A DNA stretch of 64,000 bases, from contig NZ_JACXZS010000016.1 of the NCBI RefSeq assembly GCF_014779795.1, positions 1 through 64,000 of the forward strand, in the 5' to 3' direction. Below, one piece after another: positions 48,817 to 57,458 of this stretch (its first letter is position 1; each line of letters begins with the position of its first letter). This DNA is from Microbacterium helvum (GTDB lineage: Bacteria; Actinomycetota; Actinomycetes; Actinomycetales; Microbacteriaceae). A model generated the notes under the pieces. That model did not search any database, was not told where the DNA came from, and worked only from the letters and a program-made list of their open reading frames with translations. The position numbers and the translations under genes were made by a program.

Positions 48817-50340
48817 TCAGCGCGGGCTGCGGTCGCGCGAGCGGCGCGGCGTGAACCGGCGGCGACGGCGCGGGGCCGTGGGACTGGCCGTCTGCGCGGC
48901 GGTCGGCAGGACGATCGGGGCCGTGACGACGGCATCCACCACCATCGAGCCGTCGGTCGGTCCGACGATGGGGATCGGCGTCGTCGGGGTGGCGACGGCA
49001 GGGGTGATCGGCTCGAGCGCGAGCTTGCGGTGGGCGGCGATGTACGCCGGGATGAGCACGACGACGGCGCCGAGCCACGCGAGCGGGTTGCTCGCCGCGA
49101 CGCCGATGAAGCCGAAGACCGCGCCGAGCACGACCGCGGCGGCCACGCGCATGACGAGCTCGATCACGCCGGTGACGGTCGGGATGAGCGTGTGGCCGAG
49201 GCCCTGCAGGGCGCCGCGCAGCACGAACAGCACCGCGAGGATCCAGTACGTCGCGCCGTTGATCGCCAGCATCTGGGCGGCAAGACCGACGACCTCGGTC
49301 GCGGCGTCGCCGACGAACAGCTGCACGAGGTGCGCGCCGAACGCGATGAGCAGCGCGCCGAGCACGACGGCCGCGGCCAGCGAGATCCAGGTCGCCTGCG
49401 TCACGCCCTTGCGGATGCGGTCGGGGCGGCCGCCGCCGTGGTTCTGCGCGACGAACATCGACACCGCCAGGCCGAGCGACTGCAGCAGGGCGACTGCCAG
49501 ACCGTCCACGCGCGAGGCTGCCGTGTAGGCGGCGACGGCGTCGGCACCCAGTTCGTTCAGCGCGACCTGCACCGACAGCGTGCCGATCGCGATGATCGAG
49601 GCCTGGAACCCCATCGGCAGGCCGAGCCGCAGGTGCTCGCCGAGGTCGGCGCGGCTGACCTTCCAGTCCTCGCGACGCAGGTGCAGCACCGGCACGCGAC
49701 GCCGCACGAACTCGAGGCACAGCAGCACCGAGATCGCCTGCGAGACGACCGTGGCAAGCGCCGCACCGCCCACGCCCCAGCCGAACGTGCCCACCATGAG
49801 GATGACCAGCACGACGTTGAGCCCGCACGCGAGAGTCAGGAAGACCAGCGGCGTGCGCGAATCGCCGATCGCGCGGATGATCGCCGACAGGTAGTTGAAG
49901 AACATCATCGCGCCGGCGCCGAGGAAGCTGATCTGCGCGAACACGATCGCGTCGTCCATGAGCTCGGCCGGCGTCTGCAGCAGCGCCAGCAGCGGACCGG
50001 CCAGCAGCGGCGCACCGACCGTGAGCACGACGGTGCAGATGCCGGTGAGGATGGTGCCCGCGGCCACCGATCGCCTGACCCCCGCGTAGTCGCGCGCGCC
50101 GAACGCCTGCGCAGTGGGGATCGCGAAGCCCGAGGTCAGGCCCCATGCGAAGCCGAGCAGCAGGAACAGCATGCTTCCGGTCGCGCCGACCGCGGCCAGC
50201 GCGTCGACGCCGAGATGGCGCCCGACGACGATCGCGTCGACGAACTGGTACAGCTGCTGCACGACGTTGCCGATCAGCAGCGGCACGGCGAACAGGACGA
50301 TGACGCGCCAGGGGCGGCCCGTCGTCAGGGCGGTGGACAT
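48817..50340 (-). CDS. MATE-family efflux transporter
   Basis: A 507-residue transporter with 12 membrane helices in two MatE halves (about 12-210 and 235-430): IGNVVQQLYQFVDAIVVGRHLG in helix 1 is the family hallmark and repeats at about 250 (GFQASIIAIGTLSVQVALNELG). The C-terminal 60 residues are unusually Thr/Pro-rich and then basic, an extension most members lack. Exports drugs or metabolites with Na+ or H+. Start ATG at 50340. A palindrome lies in its promoter region. Confidence 0.92.
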   Translation of the reverse strand: MSTALTTGRPWRVIVLFAVPLLIGNVVQQLYQFVDAIVVGRHLGVDALAAVGATGSMLFLLLGFAWGLTSGFAIPTAQAFGARDYAGVRRSVAAGTILTGICTVVLTVGAPLLAGPLLALLQTPAELMDDAIVFAQISFLGAGAMMFFNYLSAIIRAIGDSRTPLVFLTLACGLNVVLVILMVGTFGWGVGGAALATVVSQAISVLLCLEFVRRRVPVLHLRREDWKVSRADLGEHLRLGLPMGFQASIIAIGTLSVQVALNELGADAVAAYTAASRVDGLAVALLQSLGLAVSMFVAQNHGGGRPDRIRKGVTQATWISLAAAVVLGALLIAFGAHLVQLFVGDAATEVVGLAAQMLAINGATYWILAVLFVLRGALQGLGHTLIPTVTGVIELVMRVAAAVVLGAVFGFIGVAASNPLAWLGAVVVLIPAYIAAHRKLALEPITPAVATPTTPIPIVGPTDGSMVVDAVVTAPIVLPTAAQTASPTAPRRRRRFTPRRSRDRSPR

Positions 50341-50404
50341 GAGGCGGACTCTCGGGAGAGAAGGCGAAGACGGAGGGCCGGAAAACGGCTGCCGATCATC
50401 CTAT

Positions 50405-50416
50405 CGAATCGATTCG
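50405..50416. promoter_or_regulatory. palindrome CGAATCGATTCG with adjacent -10-like TAGGAT
   Basis: A perfect 12-base palindrome, followed on the minus strand by TAGGAT, lies about 65 bases upstream of the MATE gene. It is probably the operator/promoter of this exporter; a divergent gene starts at 50533. Confidence 0.5.
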
Positions 50417-50532
50417 GCCTTGTCTGGACGAATCTTGAGCCTTGCGCAAAACCGAGGCGGAGGGATGCCGGCGGTTCCCGCCTTCGTCGACCCGGGTTCC
50501 GCGTGTCCGAGGGGCGGCGTAGCGTGCCGCGC

Positions 50533-51507
50533 ATGGCTGTGGAACCACAGGTGCTGGACTGGCTGCTCGACTCGGACCCGGCGCTGCGCTGGCAGGTCGA
50601 GCGCGATCTCGCCGGCGCCCCGCCCGAGGTGTGGCAGGCGACCCGCGCGCGCGTCGCCCACGAGGGGTTCGGGGCCGCGCTGCTCGCGAAGCAGGATCCC
50701 GACGGGCAGTGGGCCGGGGGCGCCTTCTTTCCCGCGGGCTTCTTCGACAGTCCCGAGAAGGACGAGCCGGGCCAGCCGTGGGTGGCCACCACCTGGTCGC
50801 TGCGCGACCTGCGCGAGTGGGGCGTCGACGCCGCCGCACTCGGCGACACCGCCGCGCGCATCGACGCGAACAGCCGGTGGGAGTACGACGATCTGCCCTA
50901 CTGGGGCGGCGAGGTCGACGTGTGCATCAACTCGTACACGCTCGCGAGCGGCGCGTGGCTGGGGGCGGACGTGTCGCGCCTCGTGGAGTGGTTCCCGGCC
51001 CACCGCCTGGCCGACGGCGGATGGAACTGCGAGGCCGAAGAGGGCGACTCGGTGCGCTCGTCGTTCCACTCGACGCTCAACGCGGCGCGCGGCATCCTCG
51101 CGTACGAGCGGATCACCGGCGACACCCGCATGCGCGAGGCCCGTCACGGCGGCGAGGAGTACCTGCTGTCGCGACGGCTCATGTTCCGCGCGACCACCGG
51201 CGAGATCGTGGGCGACTTCGTGGACCGGTTCGTGTACCCGAACCGCCACCGCTACAGCGCGCTGTACGCGCTCGACCACTTCCGCGAGGTCTCACTCGTC
51301 GAGGGGACTCCGCCCGATCCGCGCTTGGCCGAGGCCGTCGAGGTCGTCCGCGAAGCCCGGCAGCCGGACGGCACCTGGCTGCAGACCACGCCCTTGCCTG
51401 GCCGCACGTGGTTCGACGTCGACGTGGGCGAGGGTGAGGCATCCCGCTGGCTCAGCCTGTTCGGCACGCGCGTGCTGGAGTGGTGGGATGCCGCCTCTGG
51501 TCGTTGA
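50533..51507 (+). CDS. alpha/alpha-toroid (squalene cyclase-like) protein
   Basis: A 324-residue protein with repeated QxxDGxW-type strips: KQDPDGQWAGG near 56, LADGGWNCE near 160 and RQPDGTWLQ near 280, the QW pattern of squalene cyclase and prenyltransferase toroid folds, but at half the usual cyclase length and without the DxDD catalytic motif. So it is probably a peptide- or polymer-binding toroid, not a triterpene cyclase. ATG at 50533 lacks a strong ribosome-binding site. The end of the frame runs into a REP-like element. Confidence 0.7.
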   Translation: MAVEPQVLDWLLDSDPALRWQVERDLAGAPPEVWQATRARVAHEGFGAALLAKQDPDGQWAGGAFFPAGFFDSPEKDEPGQPWVATTWSLRDLREWGVDAAALGDTAARIDANSRWEYDDLPYWGGEVDVCINSYTLASGAWLGADVSRLVEWFPAHRLADGGWNCEAEEGDSVRSSFHSTLNAARGILAYERITGDTRMREARHGGEEYLLSRRLMFRATTGEIVGDFVDRFVYPNRHRYSALYALDHFREVSLVEGTPPDPRLAEAVEVVREARQPDGTWLQTTPLPGRTWFDVDVGEGEASRWLSLFGTRVLEWWDAASGR

Positions 51508-51560
51508 GACCCCTGGTCGCCCCGCGAAGCGAGGAACGAGCGCAGACGAAACGCCCCGGC
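51503..51560. repeat. REP-like element at the toroid gene end
   Basis: The stretch with GTCGTTGAG, CGAAGCGAGGAACGAGCGCAGACGAAACGC is related to the in-frame elements at 11751-11930. Its first GTCGTTGAG supplies the TGA stop of the toroid gene. Confidence 0.65.
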
Positions 51561-51591
51561 CGCGCGAGCAGCCTCGGCCGCGCCGACGGAC

Positions 51592-52233
51592 TCAGCGCCC
51601 GCCGCGAGCCGACGTGAGAGTCCCGGCGCGCAGGCCCAGCGTCCACTCGGCGGTCTCGGCCACGAAGTCCCGATACGCGGCCCCGCCGTCGTCGCGCGTG
51701 TTGTTGACGTAGGCGCTCTGGCCGTCGACCGCCATCAGGATCCGCACGCCGGCGCGGATCGCGTCGTCGACCGTGAAGACACCGGCCGCCACACCGTCCT
51801 CGATGAGCGCGCCGATGCCCGCGTCGTTGCGCTCCTCCTGCTCGATGACGGCGGCGTCGAGCACAGGGCTGAAACGCGACAGATGCCGCGCGTTCAGCCA
51901 CAGGCGCGACAGATCGCGCGACTCGTCGCCGCCGATCACTTCGACGAACCGCCGGAGGCGTGACAGCGGGTCCCCCTCGACGGGGAACAGCTGCGCCCGC
52001 TCGCCGGCGGCGGCGCGGGCGAACGCCGCGGCCACGAGATCCTCAGCGGCGGGGAAGTAGTGCGTGATGAGCCCGGGGCGCACCCCGAGCCGGTCTGCGA
52101 CCGCGCGCAGGGTGACGCGCTCGAGCCCCTCGGCGAGTGCGATGGCCGCGGCGGCGCTCAGGATCTCTTCACGCCGTTCCTCGGGGCGCTTGCGAATCCG
52201 GCGCTCCCCGCCACTTGACACCATGCCGCTCAT
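51592..52233 (-). CDS. TetR-family regulator of the adjacent permease operon
   Basis: A 213-residue repressor: TetR head (about 18-65, ILSAAAAIALAEGLERVTLRAVADRLGVRPGLITHYF), ligand domain after that. GLITHYFPAAEDLVAAAF is the recognition helix and its anchor. It is divergent from the permease-amidohydrolase genes with two palindromes in between, one touching its start codon, so autoregulation and control of the transport operon are very likely. The inducer is presumably the transported nucleobase-like compound (inference). Confidence 0.92.
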   Translation of the reverse strand: MSGMVSSGGERRIRKRPEERREEILSAAAAIALAEGLERVTLRAVADRLGVRPGLITHYFPAAEDLVAAAFARAAAGERAQLFPVEGDPLSRLRRFVEVIGGDESRDLSRLWLNARHLSRFSPVLDAAVIEQEERNDAGIGALIEDGVAAGVFTVDDAIRAGVRILMAVDGQSAYVNNTRDDGGAAYRDFVAETAEWTLGLRAGTLTSARGGR

Positions 52234-52234
52234 G

Positions 52235-52279
52235 CTATTGGATGTGTGACCAATAGTCTATTGTTCACACGGCCAATAG
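52235..52279. promoter_or_regulatory. paired TetR operators CTATTGG-N8-CCAATAG and CTATTG-N10-CAATAG
   Basis: The first has seven-base perfect arms (52235-52241, 52250-52256), the second six-base arms (52258-52263, 52274-52279), separated by one base. Such double sites usually bind two repressor dimers. They lie between the TetR start and the permease gene start at 52362. Confidence 0.88.
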
Positions 52280-52361
52280 CCACAGCATCCCGAACCATCC
52301 ACACGCAGCAACGAAGCCGCCGGCGAAGACGACGACGTCCTGCCGTCCCGAGAGGAACCCC

Positions 52362-53810
52362 GTGTCATCAGAAGCGCAGACCACCAGGACACCGCCGTCG
52401 GCGGGCGAGGGATTCGTGGATGCCGCCACCCAGCCCGAGACCCGCGGCATCGAACTCATCGGGGCCGGCGAGCGCCACGGCCGCGCTCGCGACCTGTTCT
52501 TCGTCTGGGCGGCCCCGAGCGTCAGCATCCTGAACTTCACCGTCGGCGCGACGCTCGTGCTGCTGGGGCTGGAGCTCTGGCAGGCGATCCTCGTCGTGCT
52601 CGCCGGTTCGGCGATGTGGGTCTTTCCCGGCATCATCGCGATCAGCGGTCCCGCGGCCGGCACCTCGGGCTCCGTCATCACCCGCGCCATCTACGGCATC
52701 ATCGGCAACAAGCCGGTCGTCGCGTTCACCGGCTGGCTGATCGGCGCGGTGTTCCTGGCGCTCAACTGGCTGGCCTCGTCGTTCCTCGGCGCCGACATGC
52801 TCGCCGGCATGGGGCTCAGCGATCCCGTGGTGGTGCCGATCGTCGTGACCCTCGTCATCTCGGCGCTCACCGTGCTCGTCGCCGTCTACGGCCACGCGCT
52901 CATCCTGCGCATCTACTCGTGGCTGGCGATCGTGCTCGCGGTGATCTTCGTGACGGTGACGGCGTTCATCCTGCCGCAGGTGGACTGGGCCTATCAGGCC
53001 GCCGAGCCGCTGGCGGGAGTGCCGCTGTGGTCGGCGATCACCATCGGCTTCACGCTCATCGCCTCGGGTCCCATCTCGTACATCAACAGCCCCGACATCG
53101 CGCGCTACCTGCCGCGCTCGACGAAGCCGTCGCACATCATCGCCGCGACCGCGCTCGGCGGGGCGCTGCCCGGCGCGGTCTTCACGATCGTCGGCGTGCT
53201 GCTCGCGACCGTCGTGATGGGCGGCATGGACGCCGGCATCGAGTCCGCGCTGCTCGGCATCCTTCCCGCCTGGCTCGGACCCGTGTTCGTCATCGGCGTC
53301 ATCGTGAACACCGTCGCCCTCAACGGCATGACGACCTACACGTCGAGCATGGCGCTGCAGGCGATCGGCCTGCCGCTGCGCCGCATCCCCGCCGCCATCA
53401 TCGTCGGCGTGATCGGCACCGCGCTCACGATCTACCTGGTGCTGTCGACGAGCCTCCTCGATGCCGTCAACCTGATGCTGCAGTTCCTCGTGATCGTGTC
53501 GGCCCCCACCATGGCGGTGTTCGTCACCGACGTGGTGATGCGCCGCAACCGCTACGACGGCGCCGAGCTGTTCGACGAGGAGCGCGGCGGACGGTTCTGG
53601 TACAGCAGCGGCTGGAGCATCCCGGGCGTCGTGGCCGTCCTCGTCGGCGGTGTCGCGACGGCGCTGTGCCTGTCGACCACGGTCTGGACGGGCCCGATCT
53701 CGGAGGCGCTCGGCTACGTCGACCTGTCGGTTCCGGTCGGCATGCTGGTGTCGGTCATCCTTTACGCCGCGCTGCTGCGCACCCCGCTCGGAAAGGCAGG
53801 TCGCCCGTGA
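52362..53810 (+). CDS. NCS1-family nucleobase/cation symporter
   Basis: A 482-residue NCS1 transporter with 12 membrane helices. FFVWAAPSVSILNFTVGATLVLLG in helix 1 and SGPAAGTSGSVITRAIYGIIG near 105 match CodB/Fui/Mhp1-like proteins that import cytosine, purines, uracil, allantoin or hydantoins with Na+ or H+. GTG at 52362 with AGAGGAACCCC upstream. Its TGA overlaps the GTG of the amidohydrolase (GTGA). With that gene it forms an uptake-plus-hydrolysis pathway. Confidence 0.9.
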   Translation: MSSEAQTTRTPPSAGEGFVDAATQPETRGIELIGAGERHGRARDLFFVWAAPSVSILNFTVGATLVLLGLELWQAILVVLAGSAMWVFPGIIAISGPAAGTSGSVITRAIYGIIGNKPVVAFTGWLIGAVFLALNWLASSFLGADMLAGMGLSDPVVVPIVVTLVISALTVLVAVYGHALILRIYSWLAIVLAVIFVTVTAFILPQVDWAYQAAEPLAGVPLWSAITIGFTLIASGPISYINSPDIARYLPRSTKPSHIIAATALGGALPGAVFTIVGVLLATVVMGGMDAGIESALLGILPAWLGPVFVIGVIVNTVALNGMTTYTSSMALQAIGLPLRRIPAAIIVGVIGTALTIYLVLSTSLLDAVNLMLQFLVIVSAPTMAVFVTDVVMRRNRYDGAELFDEERGGRFWYSSGWSIPGVVAVLVGGVATALCLSTTVWTGPISEALGYVDLSVPVGMLVSVILYAALLRTPLGKAGRP

Positions 53811-55414
53811 CCACCATGCTCTATGCGAACGCCCACGTCTTCACCGCCGACGCCCGCCGGTGGGCGACCGCGCTCGTCGTGCGCGACGGCCGCGTCGCGT
53901 ACGTCGGCGACGACGCGACGGCCCGACGGATCGCGGGTCAGGATGCCGCCGAGACCGATCTGCGCGGCGCCACGGTGCTGCCCGGGTTCGTCGACGGCCA
54001 CGCGCATATCGTCGGCACCGGCGAGGCCGCCGGACAGGTGGACCTGTGGGGCGCGGACTCGCTCGACGAGATCCAGCGCCGGATCGGCGCGTTCGCCGAG
54101 GCGCACCCCGAAGCACCGCGCATCCGCGCGCAGGGCTGGCAGCACGCCGCCGTCGGCGGCCGGCCGACGCGCGAGATGCTCGACGCCGTCGTCGCCGACC
54201 GCCCGGTGTACGCGGATGCGTACGACTTCCACTCGATCTGGCTGAACACGGCGGCCCTCGCCGAGACCGGCATCGACGACGCCACCGCCGACCCGGCGGG
54301 CGGCATGGTGCACCGAGACGCCGGCGGTCACGCGACCGGACTCGTCGACGAGACCGCGATGCACCTGCTGGTGCAGCCGGTGCTCGCCGGGTTCACGACC
54401 GACGACGACCGCGACGCGGCGCTGATCGCCGCGTTGCGCGGCTACGCCGAGACGGGCGTGACGGCGGCGACCGACATGGGTCTCGACGAGGCCGATCTCG
54501 CGGCCATGGTGCGCGCCGAGCGAGCGGGCGTGCTGACCGCGCACATCGCGGGGCACTGGCGCGTGCAGCCCACCGACGATCTCGCGCAGAACGAGGCCCA
54601 GGTCGCGCGGGCCGTCGAGCTCGCCGCGACGCACACCTCGGAGTGGCTGCGGGTCGTCGGCATCAAGGTCATGATCGACGGCACAGTCGACGGCTGCACC
54701 GCGGCGGTCGGTCACCCGTACTCGGACGGCAGCGACCCCGACCCGGTGTGGAGCCTCGACGAGCTCGCCCCCGTCGTCGCCGCGGCCGACGCCGCCGGCC
54801 TGCAGGTGGCCATGCACGCGATCGGCGACGAGGCGGTGCGGATCGCGATCTCGGCCGTCGAGCACGCGATCGCGGCCAACGGACCGCGCGAGCGCCGCCA
54901 CCGCATCGAGCACCTCGAGGTCGTGGAGCGGGCCGACATCGACCGCCTGGCCGCGCTCGGCATCACCGCGAGCATGCAGCCCGTGCACGCCGATCCGGCG
55001 ATCCAGCAGAACTGGAGAGCGATGCTCGGCGACGAGCGCGTGGACCGCGGCTTCCCGTGGCCCGAGATGACCGATGCCGGCGCTCCGCTCGTGTTCGGCA
55101 CGGACTCGCCGACGTCGCCGTACCCACCGCTGCCGAACATGTTCATCGCGGCGACGCGGCGTTCGGCGCTCGACCCGTCACTGCCCGCGAACGTCCCCGC
55201 GTACGCCCTGCCGCTCCTGACCGCGATCGAGCACGCGACGCGCGACGCCGCCTGGGCTTCCCACGGCGAGCATGCCTACGGGCGTATCGCCGCAGGCCTC
55301 AGCGCCGACTTCATCGTGCTCGATCGCGACATCTTCGCCGCGGCGCCCGACGAGCTGCTCGAGACCCGGGTCGTGCGCACGGTGGTGGCGGGCCGGACCG
55401 TGCACGAGGCCTGA
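53807..55414 (+). CDS. YtcJ-like amidohydrolase (metal-dependent)
   Basis: A 535-residue amidohydrolase-3 family enzyme: metal-binding HxH in GFVDGHAHIVG near 65, MHAIGDEAV near 342, HRIEHLEVV near 365, and Asp in VFGTDSPTSP near 427. It hydrolyses amide or imide bonds of small N-containing compounds, and long members of this group often act on N-acyl or cyclic urea substrates. GTG at 53807 overlaps the permease stop. Substrate not determinable; the neighbour suggests a nucleobase-type compound. Confidence 0.87.
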   Translation: MTTMLYANAHVFTADARRWATALVVRDGRVAYVGDDATARRIAGQDAAETDLRGATVLPGFVDGHAHIVGTGEAAGQVDLWGADSLDEIQRRIGAFAEAHPEAPRIRAQGWQHAAVGGRPTREMLDAVVADRPVYADAYDFHSIWLNTAALAETGIDDATADPAGGMVHRDAGGHATGLVDETAMHLLVQPVLAGFTTDDDRDAALIAALRGYAETGVTAATDMGLDEADLAAMVRAERAGVLTAHIAGHWRVQPTDDLAQNEAQVARAVELAATHTSEWLRVVGIKVMIDGTVDGCTAAVGHPYSDGSDPDPVWSLDELAPVVAAADAAGLQVAMHAIGDEAVRIAISAVEHAIAANGPRERRHRIEHLEVVERADIDRLAALGITASMQPVHADPAIQQNWRAMLGDERVDRGFPWPEMTDAGAPLVFGTDSPTSPYPPLPNMFIAATRRSALDPSLPANVPAYALPLLTAIEHATRDAAWASHGEHAYGRIAAGLSADFIVLDRDIFAAAPDELLETRVVRTVVAGRTVHEA

Positions 55415-55468
55415 CGCGGCGACCTCGAAGAGGGTGGTCCCCACGCCCTCCCCGGTGGCGCGCGAGGG

Positions 55469-56488
55469 TCACAGCGTGAGCAGCACCTTGGTGGCGCGCC
55501 GCTCGTCCATCGCACGGTAGCCCTCGGCCGCCTCTTCGAGCGGCAGCGTCAGGTCGAAGACGACGCCCGGGTCGATCTCGCGGTCCCAGATGAGCCGGAT
55601 GAGCTCCGGGAGGAAGCGCCGCACCGGCGCCGGTCCGCCATGCAGGTGCACGCCCGAGAAGAACAGCTCCATGCCGTCGAGGGTGACGCCGTGCGCGACG
55701 CCGACGTACCCGATGTGGCCGCCGGGCCGGGTGGCGCGGATGGCCTGCTCCATCGACTCCTGCGTGCCGACGGCCTCGATGACCGAGTGCGCCCCGAGCC
55801 CGTTGGTGAGCTCCTTGATGCGCGCCACGCCGGCGTCGCCGCGCTCCTCGACGATGTCGGTCGCGCCGAACCGCCGCGCGAGCGCCTGGCGGTCGGCATG
55901 CCGGCTCATGGCGATGATGCGTTCGGCGCCCAGCTGCTTGGCCGCCAGCATCCCGAGCAGTCCGACCGCGCCGTCGCCCACCACGGCGACGGTCTTGCCG
56001 GGCCCGGCCTCTGCGGCGACGGCGGCGAACCAGCCCGTGCCGAGCACGTCCGAGGCCGCCAGCAGGGCGGGGATCAGGTCCGGCGAGGGCTGGCCCGGCG
56101 TGGCCACGAGAGTGCCGTCGGCGAGCGGGATGCGGGCGTACTCGGCCTGCGTGCCGATCGACCCCATCATCACGTTGTGCACGCAGCGCGACTGATAGCC
56201 GGCCTGGCAGATCTCGCACGTGTTGTCGGACGCGACGAACGAGCCGACCACGAAGTCGCCGACCTCGACGTTCTTCACGTCGGCCCCGACCTCGGCGACG
56301 ACGCCGACGTATTCGTGACCCATCGGCGTGTGGTCGACGTGCTCGATGCCGCGGTAGGGCCACAGGTCCGATCCGCAGATGCAGGTCGCCGTCAGGCGGA
56401 TGACGGCGTCGGTCGGCTCGATGATCGCCGGCTGGTCACGGTCTTCGACCCGGACGTCGCCGGGCGCGTGCATGATGACTGCGCGCAT
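55469..56488 (-). CDS. zinc-dependent alcohol dehydrogenase
   Basis: A 339-residue medium-chain dehydrogenase. Catalytic zinc ligands are Cys in TCICGSD near 36-39 and His/Glu in MGHEYVG near 57-59; NTCEICQAGYQSRC near 90-103 forms the structural zinc lobe with one Cys changed, as in a common actinobacterial subgroup. The nucleotide fold GDGAVGLLGMLAAKQLGA near 172 binds NAD(P). ATG at 56488 follows GAAGGAGAA. It is downstream of the MFS gene with an 11-base gap, so both are transcribed together. Confidence 0.93.
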   Translation of the reverse strand: MRAVIMHAPGDVRVEDRDQPAIIEPTDAVIRLTATCICGSDLWPYRGIEHVDHTPMGHEYVGVVAEVGADVKNVEVGDFVVGSFVASDNTCEICQAGYQSRCVHNVMMGSIGTQAEYARIPLADGTLVATPGQPSPDLIPALLAASDVLGTGWFAAVAAEAGPGKTVAVVGDGAVGLLGMLAAKQLGAERIIAMSRHADRQALARRFGATDIVEERGDAGVARIKELTNGLGAHSVIEAVGTQESMEQAIRATRPGGHIGYVGVAHGVTLDGMELFFSGVHLHGGPAPVRRFLPELIRLIWDREIDPGVVFDLTLPLEEAAEGYRAMDERRATKVLLTL

Positions 56489-56499
56489 GGGGTTCTCCT

Positions 56500-57357
56500 T
56501 CAGTGTGTGTTCTCGAGGATTCGGGGCTCGCCCGCGGGCATGGGCGGCGTGGCGCTCGTCCGTCGTGGCGCGACGACGAGGAGCGTGGCAAGGCCGGCGA
56601 GCACGGTCGCGGTCACGGTGACCAGACCGAGGGGCAGGATGCTGGCGGCCCCTGCCAGCCCGACCAGCGGCGCCGAGACGGCGCCGAAGCCGAACCGCAC
56701 GGTGCCCAGCAGCGACGAGGCCGTGCCGGCGATCTGCGGGTACCCGACGAGGGCGAGGGTGGTCGCGGGCGGCGAGGTGACGGCGACGCCGCCGGCGAGG
56801 GCGAACAGCGACACGATGATCACCCACAGCGGCATCGGGGCGAGGCCCGCCACCAGCAGCCCCGCCGATCCCAGACCGGTGAGCGCGACGCCCGCGGCGA
56901 GGGTGCCGCGCAGGCTCCAGAGTTCCGCGGTGCGCCCGGCGAGAAAGCCGAACAGCATGAATCCCACGGAGTTCAGGCCGAAGGCCGCCGCGTACTGCAG
57001 CGGCGTCAGGCCGTAGATCTCCTGCAGCACGTAGGTCGCGCCGGCGAGGTAGGCGAACGTCGCCGCGTACATGAAGCCCTGGTTGAGCACCGCGCCGACG
57101 CCGATGACCAGGATGCCGCGCCGCCCGTAGCGGTCCGACAGGGGTCCCGCGACGAGCTGCCCCGCCGCGAGCCCGAGCAGGCACGCGGTGATGGTCAACT
57201 GCGCGACCGAGGTGGCGGCATCCAGTTCGCTCGTCAGCGCCGGAAGCGCCGGAAGGTACAGGTCCATCGAGATCGGCCCGAAGACCGTCAGCAGCAGGAG
57301 CAGGCTCGGCAGCAGTCCCCGGTGTGCGGCGACCGGGAGAGGTGCGGGGGAAGTCAT
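56500..57357 (-). CDS. Bcr/CflA-type MFS transporter with internal in-frame deletion
   Basis: A 285-residue protein where about 400 is usual. The start is intact (FGPISMDLYLPALPALTSELDA, helix 2, then GPLSDRYGRRGILVIGVGAVL with the MFS motif A). Near residue 91 it jumps to NQGFMYAATFAYLAGATYVLQEIYGLTP, the beginning of helix 7 in intact relatives, and continues normally to the end. About four helices and the central loop are therefore missing, with the frame kept. It is probably non-functional as a transporter, or a strange reduced form. ADH follows 11 bases later. Confidence 0.85.
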   Translation of the reverse strand: MTSPAPLPVAAHRGLLPSLLLLLTVFGPISMDLYLPALPALTSELDAATSVAQLTITACLLGLAAGQLVAGPLSDRYGRRGILVIGVGAVLNQGFMYAATFAYLAGATYVLQEIYGLTPLQYAAAFGLNSVGFMLFGFLAGRTAELWSLRGTLAAGVALTGLGSAGLLVAGLAPMPLWVIIVSLFALAGGVAVTSPPATTLALVGYPQIAGTASSLLGTVRFGFGAVSAPLVGLAGAASILPLGLVTVTATVLAGLATLLVVAPRRTSATPPMPAGEPRILENTH

Positions 57358-57395
57358 GTCTTCGATGCTCGCGGCGGCCGTACGATCGCGGGAGT

Positions 57396-57421
57396 CCCTG
57401 CCGGGACATGTACTGACAGGG
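57396..57421. promoter_or_regulatory. inverted repeat CCCTG...CAGGG between MmyB-type regulator and MFS-ADH genes
   Basis: Five-base arms (57396-57400, 57417-57421) enclose CCGGGACATGTACTGA. It lies 38 bases upstream of the regulator's ATG and 39 bases before the MFS start, so it is a plausible shared operator. Confidence 0.5.
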
Positions 57422-57458
57422 CACCCTTCGCGCGTTCGACGCGGCCTAACCTGTCGGC

